From: Alnus glutinosa | Taxonomy: Eukaryota; Streptophyta; Magnoliopsida; Fagales; Betulaceae | Length of the DNA stretch: 64,000 bases | Assembly (NCBI RefSeq): GCF_958979055.1 | Contig: NC_084886.1 | Span: 17,852,654-17,916,653 of the forward strand | Direction of reading: 5' to 3' | In this document: in pieces, positions 45,128 to 56,599 of the stretch | Layout of the letters: each line of letters opens with the position of its first letter | Position numbering within the stretch: the first letter of the stretch is position 1 | The notes under the pieces: generated by a model | Told to the model about the DNA's origin: nothing | Database searches by the model: none | What the model saw: only the letters and a program-made list of their open reading frames with translations | Position numbers and translations under genes: made by a program

Positions 45128-46482
45128 CACTAAGCAGAGACTAAAATGAAAACACTATGAGCTTCAATGCTACTCAGAAATTCCCAAGAAAGAAAACAAC
45201 TCCATGAAAAAGAAAAAGTACACAGATTACTACTAAAATAATGAAACTTCAAAAAAGTTAAATAAATAAACACCCAATCACTGAAGCTACATAGGCAACA
45301 AATGAAAAAAATCAAACTTGAGAAACATCATCAACACTAACAGAGAAGATTTGGAATAGCCAGTAAACCCACGATCTGAAGCACCATAAACTAAAGAGAA
45401 TCAAGTATTACTGTATTGCAGCAAAGCACACCAATGACGGTTACATCCAGTAAGACAGTATAACAAACAGTCCACGGGCATTCCTTATCGCATGTTCCGC
45501 TAACCAAACATCAATGCCCACAACCAATATATGAATTAAACCCCCACAACAACGTTGTCAACAACAAAAGCGCACACAGACACACTAAAAATATACTAAA
45601 GAAGAAAAAAAAAATAGAAATATAATAAAATATTGCTATAAAAAGCAGAGGCAAAATGAAGGGTTAGGTTAAAAGACAACCGTGAAGGAGAAATATGCTT
45701 CTGATGAAAGAGAGAGAACCCACCTTCGATCAAAGCTCAGTCTAAACCTATAAAGCAAGAAAGAAACAGGGCACAATGCAGATTTAAAAAGATCATTTGT
45801 AACTTTCTATATATCCCAGAAGAAAAAAAAAAAAAAAAAATGGCTAATGCATTATTCATTCACAAAAAAGGGTAGGGTGGGGTCGCCGACGCGAATCAGA
45901 TAGTACATGTGCTGGAAATTGGTCTGTTATACAGAAGGTGACTTGAAGACGTGCCAAAATCCCATTGTTCAGCCCGCTTCCTTCCTACGGAAGTCTCTCT
46001 CTCTCTCTCTCATCTACGGTTACAGGCCTACGGGATTTTCCGTATGCATATTTTAGATTGAGAGTTGAGTTGTGAACTGTGCGGGACCAAAGTAGAGTGA
46101 GTTGTGACTATTAATTCCACCCCCCGCCCCCAACACAATAAGATATCTCTTTTCAAGTGAAATTAGGAAGATTCATTTAACGATTCATATTAGATTTCTT
46201 TTTATTTTTTTTATTTTTATTTTTTATTTTTTGTAAATATTAACATGTCAATGCCATTTGAAAATATTATATTTTCAAATAATGTTGACAACATTTATAT
46301 CGTTAAATGTAACAAAATAAAATTTAAACCACCACTTAAAAATAAGAGGATTCGGGTTCACGTCAGATTTATTGGTCTATTAGCATGCTAATTGACTGGT
46401 CAAATACAAAGTTTCTCTTTATTAAAATAATAATAATAATAATAATGATAAAAAGAAGAATTTCATCTCATTTTTAATAGTA
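45128..46482. other. SDE3 5' region
   Basis: Probably holds the 5' UTR intron (about 45,135-45,723), the non-coding first exon near 45,724-45,790 and the promoter. A poly-A tract is near 45,822 and a CT run at about 45,990-46,010, common in plant promoters. From about 46,200 it turns into AT-rich spacer. Confidence 0.5.
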
Positions 46483-47086
46483 AGGAAAAAATATCTCTCT
46501 CAAACAACCACTCAATTGTTATTGTATTTCTCCAAACTCTAAATTTCTTTTTTTTTTTTTTGAATAAGACAAAAATGTCTTTATAAATTCGAAAAAAAAA
46601 AAACTAAAAACAAATAATAAGAAAACTAAAAAATTATTTTAAAAAATAAATAATTAAATAAAAAAAGAAAAAGAAAGATTTTTTATAAAAGGAAAAAATA
46701 ACTGAAAATTATAAAATAATTTTTTAAGAAAAAACAAAAAAAAACAAACGAAAAAGAAGAAAAAAAAATCCAGTTTTTTTATTAAATTAAAAAAAAAAGA
46801 TTTTTTTAAAACCAAAAAAAAAATTAAAAAGATTTTTTTTAAAAAAAAAAAACAAAACAAAACGAAAAAAAAAAAAAAAGTTTTCAAAATTTTATTATTA
46901 TGTTTTTTTGGTATACATTTTTGTTTATTTTATATTTTTTTAATAATTTTTTTAGTTTTTATTTTATTTTTTTTAATAATTTTATGAAGAGTGTTTTTGT
47001 CATTAGGAAGACATTGACACAATTAATAGTCTTGGATGAATATTAACAATATAGTGATAAATTAAATAGGTTATGTGTGCTTTTTC
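46483..47086. mobile_element. Fold-back Mutator-type element, older copy
   Basis: Same family as 26,539-27,493. It shares GAATAAGACAAAAATG and TTTTTGTCATTAG, plus CCACTCAATTGT, GACATTGACA and the AT-only core with CCAGTTTTT. Terminal repeats are eroded. Flanks TTAATAGTA and TTAATAATA agree at 8 of 9 bases, a decayed 9-bp duplication. Confidence 0.75.
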
Positions 47087-47292
47087 TTAATAATAATAAA
47101 GGATTTGAAATTTAATATATGATTTTTATTCATTTGATTTAGAATATATTTTTTTTTATTTTTCTGATTCATAAATAGATATGATCTTGTTTAATGACAG
47201 TTCACCCACCATCTTTCAGATTTCAAAGATGGGATGTCTTTTCCCCTTTGGCAAATGCAATCAGTATGTTCTGCGAAAGGGATTTGATTCTT

Positions 47293-47406
47293 GTACAACA
47301 CCAATACAACAACTGTACAACAACCCCTCATATGAAGGTGGACCCCAGTATGTGGGACCCACCCTCATGTGAGAAATTGTTGTACAGTTGTTGTATTAGT
47401 GTTGTA
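47293..47406. mobile_element. Hairpin MITE, about 114 bp
   Basis: GTACAACACCAATACAACAA and CTGTACAACAA on the left are mirrored by TTGTTGTACAGTTGTTGTAT on the right, with ATGAGGGTGGG-type text inverted near the centre. It can fold into one long hairpin. Confidence 0.75.
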
Positions 47407-48179
47407 AATCTAACATTTTCCTCTGCGAAATAGCCAATCATATGGCGCGCACATCACCCGAAACACTGAACACTAATTTAGTCTTATTAAACCTTTTAAA
47501 ATGTTTCACAAAAAGAGCTTTGTTTGGTACTTGGTAGTGACTAGTGAGGAGGGAAAATGAGGAGAGAGGAAAGGTAAGAGTGAAGGAAAAATCAAACGAT
47601 GGAAAAGCACAGTAAAAAAGAAAAATAAATTATGCAGAAGATCAAGAATAATAATATTCTGTGTTTGGTACAAGGAATGGATAACTTGCAGGATGAAAAA
47701 TGGGTCTTTTCTTCCTTTGTCATTAATCCAAAATCCCTCCTACCTGTGGAACACTCACCATTCGAAAGGAAATAATTCAAGACTCGAATCTCATCATAAG
47801 AGATTAACTCGATTGGATGCAATCTGCATGCATGACCAACAAATTTCCTTCACCCTTATATTTAAACAGGCAAAGTAAACAAACTGTTGAGATTTCAACA
47901 CATGCATGAATGACAAAATAATAAGGTTAAGTTTTGCAATGAGGCAGACCCTTTCTCTGCTGCTTCACAGTAAATGTTAGTTGTGGAAAGAATTCCGAGA
48001 ATAGGATAAAGGCATTGTTAAATACGTCTCAGCCTAAGAAAAATGAACAACAAAAAACAAAGAGTGTTGCATTAATAATCCAACAATACAACTATCAAAC
48101 AGTACCCAGTACTACAACCCGGTTTTTTGGAGAGAGATTATATAAAAACACCCAACTAAAAAGGACCAAAGAAAAGGAT
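47407..48179. other. Spacer and PBD1 3' flank
   Basis: No gene recognised. The last 200 or so bases are probably the 3' UTR of the proteasome gene (minus strand). Confidence 0.5.
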
Positions 48180-49464
48180 TCAGGCTGAAGCAACAGCACC
48201 ATCCTTGACGGTTTCACGCCAGGCATATTCCCTTGCTCCATCCTTGTCAACAATTTTTATTACAAAGTTGGGTGGTGCCACCACCAGTCTGGATCTTATT
48301 TCTGTTATACACTTGTCAACCAATTCGACGGCTTCTTCCACAGACATGCGACTGTGATAGTGTCGGTCCATCGTTGAGAGAGCAAAATAGGACCCATAAC
48401 CAAATGCTCCCTTGTCAACTTTGTGAAGTGTAGCAATGTAGTCGATGTAGTAAAGAGATGGGCCTGTCTCCTTGTCATAGCCCGCCAAAAGGATATTCAC
48501 AAAGTATGGGTTCTGAAAAAACAAAATTTCACAATTTTATCAAGTCATGTAGCCAAAGTAACGCTACCTAACAATTATGCTTTTTATAGGGCATGCATAT
48601 GCATGTGGATGTGATTTGAGATCTGCATTAGAAACTGCAACTCCGTGAAACTAAGAGTATGTTTGGCAATGCGATTTCGCAAACCAAAAAAGTAGGATTT
48701 TAAACCAAAGTCCAGAAAATGTATTTCTCTTTTTCTCTTTTTTCCTCTTACACACATGTACAGACAGACACAAAAATATTACAACTTCTGAACATAACTA
48801 GCTTAACTCTACCTCAACTGCCTTGAACTATTACCTCTTAATCTAAGTTCATTTTAGAGACTGCTGAGCATCAAAGTCACAGTTCTTTTCTTTTTCTCTT
48901 TTGGGTTAAGATATTATTATTAATTTTTACTTGATTGAAAAAAGGGAAGGGACATTACTGCTATTAGGAAAGACAACATAGAAGTGTAAGGAAATCTCTA
49001 AGGAATAACTTAAAATAAACATAGGTGAAGCACCCAGAAGGAATGAAAAGAGAAACCTTGGAAGCTAAAGTTAACACTTGAAAAAGTTTCTCCAGTATCA
49101 CCACACCCTATTGGCTAAGAAGTCAGCCCCGTATGTCCCGCATCAAGATGCCCCTCAGCCAGATTAATGATACAACTTAACTCAGTTTCTCCATAACCCT
49201 CAGAGCACAGCAATGGACCAAGTAATTGAGAAAGCAGTTTCATTCCAGCACAATGCGAGCAATATATGGGGTATTTATTAACATGATTTGAGTTGTGCCC
49301 AAGAAAGAAGACCATCCAGCTTTCTTTATAAGACAGCCCCGAAATCAAAATCCTTAATTACATTGATATCACATGACCCATGCTCAGGAATTTCACCTTT
49401 ATACACCTCATATAGTTATGCTGCAAGGGTCTGGAAATTCACCCCCCCCACCCCCCCCCCCCCC

Positions 49465-49498
<34 letters not shown>

Positions 49499-50624
49499 CA
49501 ATGAGGTAACAGCCTGTCCAAAGTTAGGTAACCATATGGAAGAGGAGCCTTACATAGAGCTCCTCCCAAGTTAACACACTGGAAACCTTTACAAAGAGTC
49601 TTTAGACCTAGCAGGACTGACTGCCACCTAAGGCCTAGTGGAGGATATCCAAGCCAAAGAAGCCCAGCCAATTTCTAACTAGCACAACCAAAGATCTGCA
49701 GAACCCTGCAAAGGTAACCCATGACTGTAAACAAGAAACGAGTTCAGCTCATCCAAGCCGAAAACCTCATCGTATTAAGAACAAATACTCCCGTCAGATA
49801 CCATATTTATCCCAGTGAACAAAACCCACAAACCCTAATTTGTTAAACCTTCCAATAAACCAAAATCCCACTCGACTCCCAACCTCAAAGCAAGATTTTT
49901 TTTATTTTTTTTTTGGATGAATTAAGACCTTTATAGAACAAAACTCAACAATACAGAAAGTCACTCCAGCAACCTGGACCCACGTTTCCTAAACCAGGAA
50001 ACACACTAACTACAGATCACAAAACCTGCTAAACAACAACCATTACAAGGCCAAGCGATAACACCAGCAGCCAACCACAAACAGAAACAAATTACAAGAG
50101 AGCGAAGAGATTCCACTGCAGAGGAAGAGATAAATCTCTGTCCACTGGTTTTACCGAAACTTTTGCCAAGATTCTGGAACGGACTTCCCATCTAATAAAC
50201 AAAAATATAACCCAAAAATTAAGCGAAATAATAAATTAATTAATCATACCTTACGCAAGGCGGTGGCGAGCTCGCCTCGGGTGAAGTTAGCGGCGGCGGG
50301 GGTGGTCAAAGGAATCCCATTGCGGAAGTGGTAGAGCGCCACGTTCTTCTGTATATACTCCGTGAATTGAACTCTGAAAAAGACCAAAACTTTTAGAAGC
50401 TCAAAATAAAAAATGAGTGAATGATTTTGCATTTTTTGTTTGATGTTATGGGAATCGAAGCAGGACCTGTCTCCAGGCTCTCCGCTGGCGGCGATGAGCT
50501 TGTGGGAGTCGAGAACCATGATCTTATCCTCGTTGGACTTGTGCACCAGTATGCTGTGCACCGCCGATGTGTCCGCCACAACTATGGCGTACCCCTCGCC
50601 TACCAGCCCGAACACGCACTCCAT
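48180..50624 (-). CDS. PBD1: 20S proteasome subunit beta type-2 (PBD)
   Basis: Three exons on the minus strand (50,624-50,467; 50,373-50,250; 48,512-48,180) join in frame to 204 residues, the same length as Arabidopsis PBD1. The protein starts MECVFGLVGEGYAIVVAD and contains SHKLIAASGEPGDRVQF, FRNGIPLTTPAAANF, YIDYIATLHKVDKGAFGYG and PNFVIKIVDKDGA. It is one of the non-catalytic beta subunits: the chain starts at Met and has no Thr-1 after a propeptide. It forms part of the inner rings of the 20S core in cytosol and nucleus. The 1.7-kb second intron contains a LINE 3' end and a C/A homopolymer. The start is set by the exact match of the N-terminus. A scrap of a fold-back element lies about 180 bp upstream. 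Confidence 0.97.
49442..49496 (+). repeat. (C)n(A)n homopolymer pair
   Basis: About 24 C residues with one A interruption, followed by about 30 A residues, in PBD1 intron 2. Confidence 0.9.
49896..50195 (-). mobile_element. LINE 3' end fragment in PBD1 intron 2
   Basis: On the minus strand, VRSRILAKVSVKPVDRDL-like text is followed by a 3' UTR and the phrase GGTCTTAATTCATCC, then an A-rich tail (T-run at 49,896-49,914 on the plus strand). This is the shape of an L1 tail. It is in the same orientation as the host gene. Confidence 0.55.
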
Positions 50625-50804
50625 CTCGATCTGCTTTTTGATCCGGATCTGCCCTCTTCGATCAGATTTCTCGCTCTCTTCGCTTGAGTCTCTCTGTGTC
50701 TCTTGTAATTTTACTGCACCTTGGCTTGAAGAACAAGTAGGTTTAGAGGGGGATTTTGGGGAATTCGTGGGAGGAGAAGGGCAGTTTGGGCATTCAATGT
50801 TTTT

Positions 50805-50930
50805 TAAGAAAAAACAAACGAAAAAGAAAAAAAAGAAAAACCAGTTTTTTTATTAAATTAAAACAAATTAAAAAAAATATTAAAAAAAAAAAAAAACCCA
50901 GTTTTTTTTTAAAAACAATTTTCTCCGACT
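50805..50930. mobile_element. Internal scrap of the fold-back element family upstream of PBD1
   Basis: AAACAAACGAAAAAG, then CCAGTTTTTTTATTAAATTAA, recurs from 46,740-46,790 and resembles 26,980-27,050. The inverted ends are missing. Confidence 0.6.
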
Positions 50931-51424
50931 AGGTTTCTCGGGAAAATCTTAGATTCCCAGAAAATTTCAGAGATCAAGAGCGAGAAAATCATCAAACATA
51001 TCGGCTACACAACATGGAACACATCTCCCAGAAAGAGACCCACAAATCCAAACCAACAATCATTGTACAGAATTCAATCAAACCGAAAAAAGGAGAAAGA
51101 AAGAAAGAAACAAATCAAAAAGAAAGAGCTGTCATTTACCGGAGGTCTTAATACCCGTGCAAAAATAGTTGAGGTAGGAGACCGGGTATTTTCTTCCGTT
51201 GAGGTTGTTGTTTCTCAGCTACTATCCCACTCTCTCTTCGCTCTCTGTGTCTTTTAGTATGTAACAACGCCTTGAAGAACAAGTTGTTCTTCAGATCCAC
51301 GGCAATTCTACTAGTTTTTTTAACAATCTAGGCCGTTAGATGTATCTAACGGCCTAAAACATACCTATGCTGACATGGCTCTTTTTTTTTTTTTTCGTGA
51401 TCGTCTTTGAATCAGAAGATCAGC
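50931..51424. other. Spacer, probable promoter region
   Basis: No coding frame of note. It probably contains the promoter and leader of the exon that starts at 51,425. A poly-T tract lies near 51,383-51,395. Confidence 0.4.
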
Positions 51425-51571
51425 ATGGCCCCCAACGCTGCTCTCTCTCTCGCTCTCTCTCTTTCCGGCCGGCCGTTCTTTCACCGGCAGCATCTCCACC
51501 GCGAGCTCCGTTCCCCCAACTCAGCCAGCCGCATCTCTCTGATTTCCGCCTCCACCGTTGACGGAACCAAG
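51425..51571 (+). CDS. Orphan first exon, plastid transit-peptide-like
   Basis: ATG at 51,425 opens 49 codons, MAPNAALSLALSLSGRPF onward, up to STVDGTK and a GTTAGG donor. The composition (S, L, R, A rich; almost no acidic residues until the end) suits a chloroplast transit peptide, and the CT-rich leader suits a plant 5' exon. I do not recognise the protein. Downstream candidate exons in the same phase (from 53,043, starting GEEQVPNSVMFDLLY; and near 53,815-53,948, ending SLLVIVHPDNANR) have no family I can name. The gene may be truncated by the LINE from 53,946, or may continue in a form I cannot splice. The start and donor are plausible but unproven. Confidence 0.45.
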
Positions 51572-53945
51572 GTTAGGTTTCTCTGATTTTTATTTTATTT
51601 TTCTATTTTTTTACATAGCACGATTTTTTTCTTTACATTTTCTTTGGTCTGGGTTCGTTTTGGTTTGTGGGTGGAAGATGAATTTTTTTAACAAGGATCT
51701 AATATTGTGATTGAATCTTATCAAGGATCTAATTTGATGAGTTGATTATGATTTTTGGGGTCATAGTGCATCACGAATTCACGATGGAGGTGGGAGATTG
51801 AGAATGTTAGCATTCTGCATGTGGGTCTGATTTGGGTTCTTTGAATGAATGAATGTTGGTTTATTAAAACTCTATTTGGTTGCACCCAAGCTTTCAACAG
51901 TAACTTATTAGATAACCATTGATTTTAGATATAAAGCAAATTTTTTTTTTCCTGGATTTCTAAAGCATTGTAATTTTTTTTTTCTTGATTAATTGAATGT
52001 AGTAGAGAAAAAACTGGTTAATATGAAATGCCGGTTAAGCCGAAAGATGGTTTTTGATTTTGTTGGGTTCTTTGTGTTTAAGTGACACGTGTAGATTTAA
52101 AAACTACATTATGATTTGCGGTAGGATTTTTTTAGCTTCTTTTTGCTACTATTTTGGGATACATGTATAAGGACAAGGCAATGATGGAAGGTGAGAAAGA
52201 GTGGTTTCATCTTGCAGTAGGACTCTTTTTTTGGGTCATTGGTGTTTCTGTTTTTGCATTCCATATGTTTGATAAAATTTCCATGAGAAAGAGTGGTTTG
52301 TGATTTTTTTTAGCTTTTTTCCGTTCAAAATAATATTGTGGAATGAGAACGTTGTCACAAAGCTGAATGTGGCATGCTTGAATGGTTTTCTTGTTAACTA
52401 GGTAATTTTATTATGGGTTTTGTTTCTAGATTCCGGATAATGGTTCATAGAACTACAACTTCATGGGGTGAAACAAGCACTTAGTATGGAGTATCAATCA
52501 AAAGTCTTTATGTTGGAACAAGTGGCTCATACTCTCTTAGACATAGAGAGTAATACGAGAATACCAGTACAAAGTATTTTGAGGTTTTTCATATCTGTCA
52601 GTACAGTAGGGTTTTTTTATAAATATGTTATGTTGTAAAATAAAGACTTTTGATTAATGAGTTTTCTTTTTGGGTTACTTCCTATGTTCCCTATGCTTAG
52701 TCTAAATTGTTGTTTTTACATCAACATGGAGCATCTAATATATTTTCCTGGAAAAAAGATTTCCAAGTTTTAATGTTTTGTAATATATGCAGAGTCATTC
52801 CCTCGAGGTATTTGTTTGCGTGGTTTTCCTTTTTGTTTTGCATATTTTTAGTGTTTTCCTTTCTGTTAGAATTGTCACTTTAGAGTCACTTTGCACCAAT
52901 TGTAGTTTCAAGCAAGGTGGATGGCTACAATTCATGAATCATTAGGGCCATCACCAGCAGCAAAAACATTGATGATGTCAGCATTTTATTTTTCATGTTT
53001 TGAATGCTCAAGTGTTGCTCATCTTCTATCTGGTATATGCAGGGGGAAGAGCAGGTTCCGAATAGCGTGATGTTTGATTTGCTTTATGTACATCATGCTC
53101 ATCCTTTGGCTTCACAAGTTTTCCATTATTATCGAATATGTTTCAATTTACCCCCACATGTGAAATTTTTTTTGTGGATCAATAGAAGCACCCAGCTGCA
53201 AATGGTGGAATGCATAATAGACAACAAGAACTGCATCTTCTGAAATATGTGATAAGCAGGTGAAGAAGGTTTATCAGGTTAAAACTCGCAGCCCCCATGA
53301 TATCTCAGATTCTGGAACACATTAGTATAATTAGCATCAACAGGTATGTACAAAAATTTCACAAAACATAGTTTTACTCTTTAGCAGCAAACTAACATGG
53401 TTGTTATGGCAGCAAAATCCAATTTCTACCAAGTAGAGGTGGCTCAAAGGCATGGATGTTAACCAACTTGATCATGAACCGTGTCAACAAACTTCACAAT
53501 GCACGCAGGCTTGTGATAATGAAGAGGATAAGGCATAGAACATCACCAATAACAGACTTGAAGATAGACATGTCTCTCTAACGTAGCTGATATGTACAGA
53601 TTTGAATTGTTCTTATTTTAGCTGATAGACTTAGCTTGTCATCATCTATAATTATCTATACTGTACGTTGATATATATTGAGATGAATATGGTATGCATT
53701 GAATACGCAATTTAAATGTAACCTTTATTCACGTTTTGTACCTAAGGATAAAATACGCAATTCAAAACATAAGCGTAATCTATCTGATTGAACTTTTGCT
53801 TCTGCAGAATCGTTGCCTTATTTGTGAGACTGTGAAGTTCAAATATCTGATCTTCATTTTTTGTGAGTCATTGTTTTCCACTGGAAATGGTGTTCCAGAC
53901 ACAAAAAGTCTTCTTGTAATTGTCCATCCTGACAATGCCAATAGG
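51572..53945 (+). other. Presumed intron(s) and unresolved exons
   Basis: T-rich, intron-like sequence. Two possible exons are mentioned under the orphan exon. Near 53,140-53,190, LPPHVKFFLW is similar to the zinc-binding region of LINE ORF2, so part of it may be another LINE scrap. Confidence 0.35.
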
Positions 53946-54570
53946 GTAAGACAAAATGACTACATCAAACCAGGAAGAAGTAGCAGCAGAGGACTACCAA
54001 AATACCAGCAAAAAGGGCAATCAAGCAAGCCCCAGAAAGCTCCACATTCCAGCAGCAAACTGGACCCGAAGACAACCCAAATACCAACAGAAAACCAACC
54101 CCAACTTTCTCAAAAAACTACATCCAACCAACCAGAGCTAACGAAACAACTCTGCATATTAGCATTAGAACAGCACCAGCAACTCAATAGACCCAGAGGC
54201 CAGAGCTCACAAACACACACCCCCTCCACCACAACACAATCAACACATAACTTTGCGAGGGATATCCCAATTATTCACAATCCGGTTCTTAACTTCCCAA
54301 CAAACTTTATGTAAAAGTTTTTCCTCTTAGAGCAGAAAATTTCCAAACTTAATGTCATTCCTAAGCATTCAGCTATTATAAATATAAACCACAGACCCCC
54401 GAGCTAATTTGTAAATCATTGCTTGAAAAGATTTCCCTCTCCAATCCCTTCAAAGCTCTATCCACAACTGCATCCCCCTCCTTAGCCGTATCCAGCTGTT
54501 AACACAACTTCATAATTTCCTTCCACAAACGGTTACTAAGGCCATACTCAAAAACAGTTCCTTTAGTTGT
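53946..54570 (-). mobile_element. LINE 3' end fragment
   Basis: On the minus strand: FEYGLSNRLWKEIMKLC, AVVDRALKGLERE, then WMLRNDIKFGN and EVKNRIVNNWDIP. This is the zinc-binding and post-zinc segment of plant L1 ORF2, followed by a short 3' UTR. Stops and frame changes are present. Confidence 0.75.
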
Positions 54571-55139
54571 TTCCTCTTGTAGACAGTATGTATTAGGAAA
54601 ATTTTGAAATGAAGAAAATTAGAACGACCCATGAACTACGAAAGTTCAAAAAAAAAAAAACCCGTATTTTTTTTTTTTTTTTTTTTTTGTCGGCTTACAA
54701 AATGAAAAGATGAGAACTCCCTCCCTAGTCCCTACAACTCTTTTTTCACTTCCATCGCCTTCGCCATCATTGTCGGATCAGAGTCAAGCTTCTCTTTTTG
54801 CAGACATGGGGATGGAAGAGGGGGAGGGGGACAACACTTTGAAGTCACTTGTTCAGGCAACACATTGGATAAAACACAACTCAAGCTACAATTCAGATAA
54901 TAGCCCATAAACAACAAAACAGAGCACATTTGAAAGAGAGGATAATGGTGTACAAGAAGCCGAAAACCAAGGAGATAAGGACGGGAATCAAATCACCTAG
55001 TGAGCTGATAATATGAAGTTTTGACTTTGTCAAATGTGTAGGTATTTCGATTGTTTTATTTTCAAATATGTAAATCAAGTCTATCGGTGGTCTCCTCCTT
55101 CGTGTTCGCCGCCATTGTTAACTCGTCATTTTCTTTTGG
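54571..55139. other. Spacer, no gene recognised
   Basis: Contains poly-A (about 54,648) and poly-T (about 54,667-54,688) tracts. A small frame at 54,710-54,910 has no recognised match. Confidence 0.4.
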
Positions 55140-55571
55140 GGTAATTACCTTTTTTCTCCATGAACTACCAAAAAATGCGTGATGCCTCATGAACTACCAA
55201 CTCGACCAAAATAGAGCATTCAACTACCAAAGACAATCATTTTTCCCCTTCCATCAATTAGAGGGGTTAAAAGAAATAGTCAACAGGTCATGTGCCGTTT
55301 TACATGGGGGCATGTTGGAAGATGATGATAGTTCATGGGGGGAAAAAAGGAAGATTGTGGTAGTTCATGGGAGAAAAAGATGAAGAAAATGAAGGTAAAA
55401 CGGCGTGTGACGGTCACATGACCTGTTGACCGTTTGTTTTAACCCCTTTAACTGACGGAAGGAGGGAAAAGGATTGTCTTTGGTAGTTGAATGCTCTATT
55501 TTGGTCGAGTTGGTAGTTCATGGGGGCATCGCGTATTTTTTGGTAGTTCATGGGGAGAAAAAATAATTACC
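55140..55571. mobile_element. Fold-back element, about 430 bp
   Basis: The left arm (about 55,140-55,310) and right arm (about 55,410-55,571) are inverted copies. GGTAATTA starts each end, with CATGAACTACCAAAAAAT, GAGCATTCAACTACCAAAGA and GGTCATGTG following. Flanks TCTTTTGG and TCTTTTCT agree at 6 of 8 bases. No gene. The style resembles the 26.5-kb fold-back family but the sequence is different. Confidence 0.85.
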
Positions 55572-56268
55572 TCTTTTCTTTTCTTTTTCACTTGTCTATC
55601 TCCTCTGGGATGGAAGACCATAAGACTCCGTTAAAATTAATGTGTTAAGTAACAGTTTAATACGTGGCAACTTTGAGGCATTGGATTTCTTTTAAAAGTC
55701 CATAACCGTTAACCGGCTTGTATCCTGTCCTCTTCAACTAAAGGGGATCCGGATCGTAGTTTTAGAGGGGGATTTTAGAGAATAAATTTATATTTTTTAT
55801 TCAGATGGACACGTCAATTTTTTACTGGGTCTGACATGTATGGTTAATAGATTCTGTCAAACTAGTAGATGGAAAATCAACCCAGGGAGTAAAACATAAT
55901 TATTGCTTACCACAAGGACCACTTATGAACTTTTTGAATCATAGGGAGTGAAAAATAATTATGGCATATCACAGGGACCAATAGTGCAATTATCCATTTT
56001 TTTACCCGAATACAACCCGCACTTAACACCCATTTTACTTCAAATTTTAAGAAAAATTCTAACTTTCAATGTCAAAACTCGAATTACAAGGCTTCATACT
56101 CGTTTTGTTTTGTTCCACAACGCTTTTTGTATTTTCTAAGGCGTCAAACGCGTTTTGTTGGATGGCAAGCATCACACCATGAAAATCAGATGCATCATTT
56201 TGGGTTTTTTTTTTTGGATGGCAGGCGTCATGCCGGACGGTTCTCTCAGATTCTAAGAGAGAGTAGAC
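55572..56268. other. Spacer upstream of the DNA polymerase alpha fragment
   Basis: Two partly repeated phrases (GGGAGTAAAACATAATTATTG and GGGAGTGAAAAATAATTATGG, about 65 bp apart) lie near 55,886-55,965. No gene recognised. Confidence 0.4.
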
Positions 56269-56577
56269 ATGGCGGATGAGCAAACCCCAGCCTCCGGTAG
56301 GCACCAGAGCCGAGGTGCAGACTCGTCGGCACAGTCCTCAACCCTTGAGCGCCTGAAAGCCCTCCGCCAAGGTGATGGCCGGCGATCCGAGGCAGACGGA
56401 GGATTCCAAATCAAGATGGAGACCCCAATATACGACACCGTTGGCGAGGATGAGTATGATGCCCTTGTCGCCAAATGCCGAGAGGAGGCCAGGGGCTTCA
56501 TTGTTGATGACAACGGCCTCGGGTACGACAACAAGGGCAAGGATAACGACTGGTCAAAGTCCGAACTAAAAAAAAAT
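56269..56577 (+). pseudogene. POLA: DNA polymerase alpha catalytic subunit, N-terminal fragment
   Basis: An open frame of 103 codons from ATG 56,269 shows STLERLKALRQ, GGFQIKMETPIYDTV, GEDEYDALVAKCREEARGF and IVDDNGLGYDNKGKDNDW. These blocks, in this order, are the conserved N-terminal domain of plant DNA polymerase alpha, which in the full enzyme precedes the exonuclease-like and polymerase domains (over 1,400 residues). Homology ends after the DW block and runs straight into an A-rich tract (56,567-56,592) and a TAA. No later exon is seen within the following 7 kb. Some consensus residues are changed (VAKRREEAR to VAKCREEAR; GYGDEG-like to GYDNKG), which hints at relaxed selection. It is a displaced or truncated piece, perhaps captured by a transposon. 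That it is the true first exon of a longer gene is unlikely but not excluded. Confidence 0.75.
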
Positions 56578-56599
56578 TAAAAAAAAAAAAATTGTATTT

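Noticed and set aside
46654-46887. Phenylalanine-rich open frame
   Set aside because: It is a reading of the A/T-only core of the fold-back element.
56059-56540. Minus-strand frames opposite the DNA polymerase alpha fragment
   Set aside because: They are shadows; the plus strand carries the conserved protein.
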